In this document: piece after piece, positions 58,458-64,000 of the stretch
How the letters are laid out: each line of letters opens with the position of its first letter
Numbering within the stretch: the stretch's first letter is position 1
Assembly: GCF_000445105.1 (NCBI RefSeq)
Contig: NZ_ATDP01000091.1
Span: 82,912 to 146,911, forward strand
From: Sphingobium lactosutens DS20
GTDB taxonomy: Bacteria > Pseudomonadota > Alphaproteobacteria > Sphingomonadales > Sphingomonadaceae
Reading direction: 5' to 3'
DNA: 64,000 bases
Made by a program: the position numbers and the translations under genes
Notes under the pieces: generated by a model
Seen by the model: only the letters and a program-made list of their open reading frames with translations
Database searches by the model: none
What the model was told of the DNA's origin: nothing

Positions 58458-59237
58458 TCATCCTAGGAAGCGCGGGCCGCGTTTGGCGGCAAATTGGTCA
58501 AGCCGCTCAAGCGTTTCCTGGCCGACCGTGTAATGCGCCGCCATTTGCTCCAACATGAGACCATCGTCATGACCAAGATCGTTGATACGGGGCAGAATAT
58601 TGCAGATGGTCCAGTTGGACAAAGCCACATTTTCGACCATCCGCGCCGCCAGTTCGCGCGCTTTGGCCAGCGCTTCCCCGGGATCCACGACATATTGGCA
58701 TAGATTCTGGGCGCATCCTTCGTCTGCGGTCAGGGTCCGGCGGGTGAGCATCATGTCGGCCATGCGCGCATAGCCGATAAGTCGCTGGATTCGCACGCTG
58801 CCGCCGCCGCCGACGAAGATGCCCCGCATAGCTTCGGGCAGGCCAAACACGACGCTGCGGTCGGCAACCCGGATCTGCGCGGCGCATGCCAATTCCAGAC
58901 CCAGTCCGATCACCACACCGCTGAGAGCCGCGACGAAGGGGATCGGCCCACGTGCAATGGCATCGAAGCCAAGATGCTCGGGATGACGCTCCCGCTTGTC
59001 GGTGTCACTGACACCTGCTTTGCGCTTTTCGCCGACGGCGACGAGGTCGAGCCCGGCGCAAAAATGCTCGCCATGGCCGAAGATGATACCCGCCCTCGCC
59101 TCTCGCCCTGCCCGCTGGGCCGCAACGATCAGCTCAGCGGCCACCTCCGAACTCATCGCATTTCGCTTGTCGGGGCGGTTGATGCCAATGAGGGCGATGT
59201 CGCCTTCAAGCTCATAGGTAATATATTGTTCGGTCAC
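58458..59237 (-). CDS. Enoyl-CoA hydratase/isomerase family protein
   Basis: The 259-residue crotonase-fold protein starts MTEQYITYELEGDIALIGIN. The oxyanion-hole segments HFCAGLDL and LSGVVIGLGLELACAAQIRVADRS are present. VFGLPEAMRGIFVGGGGSVRI carries one of the catalytic acidic positions. The second Glu could not be placed with confidence. It lies five bases after the NDP-forming acyl-CoA ligase gene, so the two are co-transcribed, probably in acyl-CoA catabolism. It is close to an IS21 element, so it may be part of an acquired degradation cluster. Confidence 0.92.
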   Translation of the reverse strand: MTEQYITYELEGDIALIGINRPDKRNAMSSEVAAELIVAAQRAGREARAGIIFGHGEHFCAGLDLVAVGEKRKAGVSDTDKRERHPEHLGFDAIARGPIPFVAALSGVVIGLGLELACAAQIRVADRSVVFGLPEAMRGIFVGGGGSVRIQRLIGYARMADMMLTRRTLTADEGCAQNLCQYVVDPGEALAKARELAARMVENVALSNWTICNILPRINDLGHDDGLMLEQMAAHYTVGQETLERLDQFAAKRGPRFLG

Positions 59238-59242
59238 CGATG

Positions 59243-61408
59243 TTACTCCGCCTTTTCGGTCACGATAAGGGCATCGAGTGCCAATACGCCCTGCCCCACC
59301 GGCAAGGCCAGCAGCGGGTTGAGATCGATTTCAGTGATGTCCGGGCGCAGGCGCATCAGCGTTCCTACCGCCGCGACCGCTTTCGCGACCGCAGCCACGT
59401 CAACAGGCGGGCTTCCTCGGAAGCCGCTCAACAGCGCCGCTGCCTTCAGCTGGCGCAGTTCGCGCTCGATTTCGGCGGGCGTTACGTCGGCGGACATCAG
59501 GCGGACATCCTTGAGCGCCTCGACCAGAATGCCACCCAGCCCAACCAGCAGAACCGGCCCCCATTGCGCGTCGCGCTTGGCCCCAACGACCAGTTCCAGG
59601 CCCTTGGGCGCCATAGCCTCGACCAGAATCCCGTCAAGCACCGCGCCGGGGCGCGCCTGCTGAACCCGCTCGGTGAGAGTGGCGAAGCCCTGACGGACCT
59701 CATCCGCATTCTTGAGCGACAGCAGAACGCCACCAATCTCGGTCTTGTGGGCAAGTTCGGCGGCCTGAACCTTGAGGACCACAGGGAAGCCGATGGCCTC
59801 AGCCGCTAGCGCTGCTGCGTCGGGGGTCTGGACCAGTTCACTCTTCGGCCGGGCAACGCCGATGGCATCCAGTACCTCCTTACCGAGCCATTCCGGCTGG
59901 GTTCCAGGCTTCAGTTCTGGCAGATCAATCGCTGCGGGCGCAGCCGTCGTGCCTTCCCCGATCGCAGCCAGCGACCGACCATAGGCGGTCACCGCCGCAA
60001 CAGTGCGCAGCGCGCGTTCCGGCGAGCGTGAAAGAAGGACGCCATTTTTTCGTGCCATATCGACGAAGTCTTGCGGAAATGCCGATTCTTCACCCATGGC
60101 GGTAACCAGGATCGGCTTTGCACTGGCGTGGATGACGTCGACCAGTGGCGCCAGCCACTTCGCAGCCGCCGAACCAAGCGCCGGGCACGAAAGCGCGACC
60201 GAACCGAAAGCGTCATCCTTCACCAGTTCCCTGATTGCATCGGCGGTCAGGGGGATGTCGAAGGCCGCCTGGGTCGTCAGGTCGAGAGGATTTTTCGGTG
60301 GCGTAAATTCCGGGAATCGCGGCCGCAGCGCAGCTTCTGTCGCGGCCGGAAGGGTTGGCAGTTCCAGGCCCAGTTCGTCGAGATAATCGATGGCGACCGC
60401 ACAAAATGCCCCCGAAGTCGTAACGACAGCGGGTGGCTGCACGGGCGGGACTGGCTTGCGAACCAGCAATTCGGTGCAATCGATCCATGCTTCAATGCTG
60501 TCGGCCATCAACACGCCGGCGCGCGAAGCAAGCGCGGCCATCGTCGCGTAGTCGCCTGCCAGGGCGCCTGTGTGAGAAGCGGCAGCTTCCTTGGCGCCAT
60601 CGCTGCGGCCGGTGTGGTACATCACTACGGGCTTGCCCGCGGCACGGGCCTGCGCGACCGCGTCAAGAAATTCCGCCGGCTTGCGGATCTGCTCGGCGTA
60701 GAGGGAGATGACGCTGACCGCCGGATCTGTCGCCAGATAGGCGATGTAATCGGCAAGCCCCAGCCCAGCTTCATTGCCGGTCGAAATCCGATAGGCAACC
60801 GGAACGCCTCGCTCCTCCAGCGCCCAGCTGACGTGCCCCATCAGGCCACCGCTCTGAGCGACAATGGCGACGGTGGGCAGTTGAGCGGCCGTCGGTGCAA
60901 CGATCGGCGGCACGGGAATGAAGCCGATGCCGATGCGATCAATATAGTTGGTGAAGCCGATGCAGTTGGGACCGACGACACCGATACCGGCTTCACGAGC
61001 AAGCTGCCCCAGCATTTCCTGCGCGCCGCGCGCATCCTCGCCGGTCTCGGCAAAGCCCGAAGCGAAGATGACCGCATTGGCCACCTTTGCGGCGATACAT
61101 GCCTTGATGGCATCGATGACGCCGGCCGCCGGCAGTGTCAGCACGGCAAGGTCAATTCCTTGCGGCAATTGTGCCAGATCAGGGACGATGGGCCGGCCCG
61201 CAATCTCACCGCCGCTGCGTCCCACCAAATGGATGTCGCCGCTGAACTGGTCCTGATCCAGCATCTTGACCACGATGCCGCTGGGCGAGCCCGGCTTCGC
61301 AGAAGCGCCGATTACTACGATGGAACGCGGGCGCAACAGGCGTGCCACCAGGTCCGGACGCGTGACTGACGGGGCCGACCCGGGCGCTGCATCTAAGGTA
61401 TCGATCAC
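59243..61408 (-). CDS. NDP-forming acetate/acyl-CoA ligase (CoA-binding plus ATP-grasp)
   Basis: The 721-residue protein begins at GTG 61408 (VIDTLDAAPGSAPSVTRPDL; Met in vivo), with GAGGA upstream; the in-frame extension to 61546 reads into the IS21 end and is not real. Domains are an N-terminal CoA-binding Rossmann fold (RPRSIVVIGASAKPGSPSGIV, about residues 25-130), then a succinyl-CoA-ligase-like domain with VGPNCIGFTNYIDR. An ATP-grasp domain follows near the C-terminus (VLKVQAAELAHKTEIGGVLL). It forms acyl-CoA from the acid, CoA and NTP. The substrate is unknown. It is co-transcribed with the enoyl-CoA hydratase. Confidence 0.92.
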   Translation of the reverse strand: MIDTLDAAPGSAPSVTRPDLVARLLRPRSIVVIGASAKPGSPSGIVVKMLDQDQFSGDIHLVGRSGGEIAGRPIVPDLAQLPQGIDLAVLTLPAAGVIDAIKACIAAKVANAVIFASGFAETGEDARGAQEMLGQLAREAGIGVVGPNCIGFTNYIDRIGIGFIPVPPIVAPTAAQLPTVAIVAQSGGLMGHVSWALEERGVPVAYRISTGNEAGLGLADYIAYLATDPAVSVISLYAEQIRKPAEFLDAVAQARAAGKPVVMYHTGRSDGAKEAAASHTGALAGDYATMAALASRAGVLMADSIEAWIDCTELLVRKPVPPVQPPAVVTTSGAFCAVAIDYLDELGLELPTLPAATEAALRPRFPEFTPPKNPLDLTTQAAFDIPLTADAIRELVKDDAFGSVALSCPALGSAAAKWLAPLVDVIHASAKPILVTAMGEESAFPQDFVDMARKNGVLLSRSPERALRTVAAVTAYGRSLAAIGEGTTAAPAAIDLPELKPGTQPEWLGKEVLDAIGVARPKSELVQTPDAAALAAEAIGFPVVLKVQAAELAHKTEIGGVLLSLKNADEVRQGFATLTERVQQARPGAVLDGILVEAMAPKGLELVVGAKRDAQWGPVLLVGLGGILVEALKDVRLMSADVTPAEIERELRQLKAAALLSGFRGSPPVDVAAVAKAVAAVGTLMRLRPDITEIDLNPLLALPVGQGVLALDALIVTEKAE

Positions 61409-61449
61409 GTGTTCATCCTCGATTATTGTCGGTATCCACAAACGGAGCC

Positions 61450-61509
61450 TTAGCCCCAGCTGATCGGAAGGTCTTGGAAACCACGCACCATCAGGTGGCG
61501 GACACGGGT
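61450..61509 (-). pseudogene. 3' tail of a gene cut off by the IS21 element
   Basis: The minus-strand frame from the IS boundary (61509) reads TRVRHLMVRGFQDLPISWG followed by a TAA at 61452-61450. The pattern (basic/hydrophobic run, G-F-x-x-L-P-I-x-W) resembles the very C-terminus of bacterial cytochromes P450, but a 19-residue match is not decisive. The rest of the gene lies beyond the IS, outside the window. It is 42 bases upstream of the acyl-CoA ligase start, so these genes were probably one operon. Confidence 0.5.
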
Positions 61510-61539
61510 TGTTGATTTCCACTGAGAAGTGACCCGGGT
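61510..61539 (+). repeat. Left terminal inverted repeat of the IS21 element
   Basis: It begins TGTTGATTTCCACTGAGAAG and ends ACCCGGGT. It is the exact reverse complement of 63971-64000. Confidence 0.95.
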
Positions 61540-61568
61540 TTTCCATCGAGAAGTGACCCGTCTGCGGA

Positions 61569-62375
61569 TTATGTTTCGGGTGTCACGGGTGGGTCAACCC
61601 GTGGTTTTCTCTTTTGGGTTCTGGCCTGCTTGGCAGAGCTGTTTTTGAAGCGGAAGCTATCGTTGCCGGTCTCCAGGATGTGGCAGTGATGGGTAAGCCG
61701 ATCGAGGAGCGCCGTGGTCATTTTGGCGTCGCCGAACACGGTGGCCCATTCGCTGAAGCTCAGGTTTGTGGTGATGATGACGCTGGTGCGCTCGTAGAGT
61801 TTGCTCAGCAGGTGGAAGAGCAGCGCGCCACCTGAAGCACTGAACGGCAGATATCCAAGCTCATCCAGGATAACGAGATCGGAGTGCAGGAGGCGATTGG
61901 CGATCTGACCGGCCTTGCCCTGTGCTTTTTCCTGCTCGAGCGCATTGACCAGTTCGACCGTCGAGAAGAAGCGGACGCGCTTTCGATGATGTTCGATGGC
62001 CTGGATGCCCAGCGCCGTTGCCACATGGCTCTTGCCGGTGCCAGGACCGCCGACCAGCACGATATTGTCGGCGATGTCGATGAAGTCGCAGCGATGCAAC
62101 TGACGCACCAGAGCTTCATTGACCTCGCTACTGGTAAAGTCGAAGCCGGCCAGATCGCGATAGACAGGGAAGCGCGCGATCTTGAGCTGATAGGCCACAG
62201 ACCGAACCTCCCGTTCTGCTGTCTCGGCTTTGAGTAACTGGGAGAGGATCGGGATGGCGGCTTCGAACGCTGGAGATCCCTGTTCCATGAGATCGGTGAC
62301 GGCCTGCGCCATGCCATGCATCTTGAGGCTGCGGAGCATGACGACGATGGCGCCGCTGGCAGGGTCATGACGCAT
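61569..62375 (-). CDS. istB: IS21-family helper ATPase IstB
   Basis: The protein is 268 residues from the ATG at 62375 ([20 protein letters not shown]). It is a DnaC-like AAA+ ATPase with Walker A at [16 protein letters not shown] and Walker B at [12 protein letters not shown]. IstB loads on DNA, selects target sites and stimulates IstA. It overlaps the istA stop by 11 bases, typical of IS21 translational coupling. The C-terminus is basic ([12 protein letters not shown]). An in-frame start further upstream at 62414 lies inside istA and is less likely. Confidence 0.95.
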   Translation of the reverse strand: MRHDPASGAIVVMLRSLKMHGMAQAVTDLMEQGSPAFEAAIPILSQLLKAETAEREVRSVAYQLKIARFPVYRDLAGFDFTSSEVNEALVRQLHRCDFIDIADNIVLVGGPGTGKSHVATALGIQAIEHHRKRVRFFSTVELVNALEQEKAQGKAGQIANRLLHSDLVILDELGYLPFSASGGALLFHLLSKLYERTSVIITTNLSFSEWATVFGDAKMTTALLDRLTHHCHILETGNDSFRFKNSSAKQARTQKRKPRVDPPVTPET

Positions 62376-63888
62376 GACGCTTCTCCTTGCGCAGATCATC
62401 ATAGCGTTCGACATTGGCCATCGGTTCGCTGACCAGCTTGAGCGCCTGGGGCGCCGTCACCGGCGGCGTGGAGATCGGTTTTCCGTCGACCAGCCTATAG
62501 AGCAGATTGAGGATATGGGTCTTGGTCGGAACGCCAGCCTCCAGCGCCATGGTGACCGCCGTCAGCACCAGTTGCTCATCATGATGAAGAACCAGCGCCA
62601 GTATTTCGACCATTTCCCTGTCGCCGCCGGGATTGCGCAACAGATGTCGCTGCAGACGCTGGAACGCATCGGGTAGCTCAAGGAAGGGCGCACCGTTGCG
62701 CAGGGCGCCGGGCTTGCGCTGCACGACCGCCAGATAATGGCGCCAGTCATAAACCGTATGACCTGGACCGTCGTGAGAGCGGTTGATGATGCGCTGATGT
62801 GCGCAGATTGGCTGCCCCTCGGCGACGACCTGGAAGCGATCAGGATAGACGCGCAGGCTGACAGTGCGATTGGCGAAAGAGGCCGGTACGCTGTAGCGAT
62901 TGCGCTCAAAGTGGATGAGGCACGTCGGCGATACCCGTTTGCGATATTCCACAAAACCATCGAAGGGCCTGCCCGCAACCATCAGACACTCAGATTCATC
63001 GGCCCAGGCATTGGCAACCGATCCGGGTTCGATCCCGTGAGGGATGTCCTCCCATAACGCCTTGCAGCGCTCCTCCAGCCACAGGTTCAGCGCATCAAGG
63101 CTTTCGACCTGCGGCGTGGGTTGCCACAGACGGTGCCGCGCATCCTGGACATTCTTCTCGACCTGCCCCTTTTCCCATCCCGCAGCCGGGTTACAGAACT
63201 CAGCTTCGAACAGATAGTGGCTGACCATCGTCAGGAAGCGTGCGTTGACGGTGCGTTCCTTGCCACGCCCGACCTTGTCGACGGCCGTGCGCATATTGTC
63301 ATAGATACCCCGGCGCGGCACGCCGCCCAGCACGCGGAAGGCGTGATTATGGGCGTCGAACAGCATCTCATGGGTTTGCAGCAGGTAGGCGCGCACGATG
63401 AATGCCCGGCTGTAACTGAGCTTGAAATGCGCGACCTGCAGCTTGGTCCGAACCCCGGCGATGATTGCCCAGTCCTCACTCCAATCAAACTGGAAAGCTT
63501 CCCCCGGCGCGAACGACAGGGGCACGAATGTCCCACGCCCGCCAATCTGTTGCTGGCGCCGATAATCTTCGCGCCAGTCCCGAGCAAAAGCGGCAACCCG
63601 GTTGTAGGATCCTTCATAACCCAGGCTCACCAAATCGGCGTGAAACTGCTTGATCGTGCGCTTCTGCTTGCGCGATCGGCCCATATCGCGCCGCAGCCAG
63701 GCCGCCAGATGCTCAGCAAATGGGTCCAGTTTGCTTGGTCGATCAGGCACCTTGAACCGCGGATCGATCGTCTCGGACCGCAAATATTTGCGGATCGTGT
63801 TGCGTGATAGTCCGGTGCGCCGCGCTATCTCCCGGATCGGTAGATGATCGCGAAAATGCCAGCGCCGGATAACGCTCAATAACGCCAT
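62365..63888 (-). CDS. istA: IS21-family transposase IstA
   Basis: The protein is 507 residues from the ATG at 63888 ([20 protein letters not shown]), with GGAG eight bases upstream. An N-terminal helix-turn-helix is at about residues 18-38 ([20 protein letters not shown]). The DDE integrase core has [25 protein letters not shown] and [18 protein letters not shown]-terminal beta-barrel follows. It cuts and joins the IS ends with IstB. Confidence 0.96.
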   Translation of the reverse strand: MALLSVIRRWHFRDHLPIREIARRTGLSRNTIRKYLRSETIDPRFKVPDRPSKLDPFAEHLAAWLRRDMGRSRKQKRTIKQFHADLVSLGYEGSYNRVAAFARDWREDYRRQQQIGGRGTFVPLSFAPGEAFQFDWSEDWAIIAGVRTKLQVAHFKLSYSRAFIVRAYLLQTHEMLFDAHNHAFRVLGGVPRRGIYDNMRTAVDKVGRGKERTVNARFLTMVSHYLFEAEFCNPAAGWEKGQVEKNVQDARHRLWQPTPQVESLDALNLWLEERCKALWEDIPHGIEPGSVANAWADESECLMVAGRPFDGFVEYRKRVSPTCLIHFERNRYSVPASFANRTVSLRVYPDRFQVVAEGQPICAHQRIINRSHDGPGHTVYDWRHYLAVVQRKPGALRNGAPFLELPDAFQRLQRHLLRNPGGDREMVEILALVLHHDEQLVLTAVTMALEAGVPTKTHILNLLYRLVDGKPISTPPVTAPQALKLVSEPMANVERYDDLRKEKRHAS

Positions 63889-63970
63889 GTCCAACACTCC
63901 ATATACCCTCGCTTGTCAAAGCCAGGGACGAGTTCAACATGGGTCAATTCTCAGTGGAAATTTACGCCCT

Positions 63971-64000
63971 ACCCGGGTCACTTCTCAGTGGAAATCAACA
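63971..64000 (-). repeat. Right terminal inverted repeat of the IS21 element
   Basis: It ends CTTCTCAGTGGAAATCAACA at base 64000. It is a perfect inverted copy of 61510-61539. Confidence 0.95.

Larger units (their letters stand above)
61510..64000. mobile_element. Complete IS21-family insertion sequence
   Basis: The element spans 61510-64000 (2491 bp) and encodes IstA and IstB on the minus strand. Its ends are perfect 30-bp inverted repeats (61510-61539 and 63971-64000, starting TGTTGATTTCCACTGAGAAG). They begin with TG and end with CA. A second internal copy of the TCTCAGTGGAAA-type box lies at 61541-61562 and 63935-63957, the multiple transposase-binding boxes typical of IS21. The window ends exactly at the right terminus, so the target-site duplication cannot be checked. 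Both genes look intact. Confidence 0.95.

Noticed and set aside
58253..58558. 101-codon plus-strand frame in the gap before the enoyl-CoA hydratase.
   Set aside because: Runs into the antisense of the hydratase 3' end, lacks a Shine-Dalgarno, and has no family resemblance.
59243..61546. Longer reading of the acyl-CoA ligase from 61546.
   Set aside because: The extra N-terminus is encoded by the IS21 end and the truncated neighbour's tail; the GTG at 61408 with GAGGA upstream fits the family length.

Overview
The window looks like a high-GC alphaproteobacterial chromosome, most probably a sphingomonad (Sphingobium/Sphingomonas/Novosphingobium group). This rests on the gene families and their arrangement: acpP-fabF-mltG, mdh-sucD-sucA-odhB-lpd without sucC, dnaK-dnaJ, hrcA-grpE, a GapR-type DUF2312 protein, a 'vgr-related' HEMTH protein, and several families of small palindromic intergenic repeats. 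No tRNA, rRNA or CRISPR array was recognised. Genus is inference; no 16S or marker comparison was possible.

Layout. 0-3 kb: a metal-uptake operon on the minus strand (DUF2946 protein, TonB receptor, PepSY membrane protein running off the left edge). 3-5.3 kb: a MerR regulator with a palindromic operator and a DmdC-type acyl-CoA dehydrogenase. 5.4-12 kb: small housekeeping genes, peroxiredoxin, mltG-fabF-acpP (fatty-acid synthesis and cell-wall chain length) and a TetR regulator. 11.6-14 kb: the ahpC-ahpF peroxide-defence pair. 14-20 kb: cupin, amino-acid transporter, dnaJ-dnaK with a sigma-32-like promoter, copper chaperone and HEMTH protein. 20-21.2 kb: a repeat-rich, partly AT-rich accessory patch. 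21.2-24.5 kb: deaminase and sdhCDA. 24.6-29.5 kb: soluble chemoreceptor, prmA, hydrolase, M14 carboxypeptidase and lipoprotein. 29.7-34.5 kb: L36, pyruvate kinase, DUF1244, GapR, YebC, RuvC, DUF2218 and PadR. 34.8-44.4 kb: HD-GYP, grpE-hrcA, rph, rdgB, hemW, a TPR protein, an RsmB-like methyltransferase and guaB. 44.6-52.5 kb: the 2-oxoglutarate dehydrogenase/TCA operon, interrupted by a GIY-YIG nuclease cassette. 52.8-55.2 kb: zapE, thioesterase and sdhB. 55.4-58 kb: an unusual three-gene phospho-alcohol operon. 58-64 kb: an accessory end with an IS3-type remnant, an enoyl-CoA hydratase/acyl-CoA ligase pair, the cut-off tail of another gene and a complete IS21-family element.

Functionally, the core is central carbon metabolism (pyk, mdh, sucAB-lpd, sucD, sdhABCD) plus stress response (dnaKJ, grpE-hrcA, ahpCF, Prx). 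SdhB lies about 30 kb from sdhCDA, and sucC is absent beside sucD.

The best candidate for something undescribed is a small GIY-YIG nuclease gene (46081-46410). It is bounded by two inverted hairpin-forming arms and inserted between odhB and lpd. A gene-less copy of the same two arms lies between rph and rdgB (39129-39206). The pair resembles an 'autonomous/empty' repeat system, comparable in logic to REP/RAYT but with a GIY-YIG enzyme. The TagF-like/CDP-alcohol phosphotransferase/HIT operon is the second most interesting locus.
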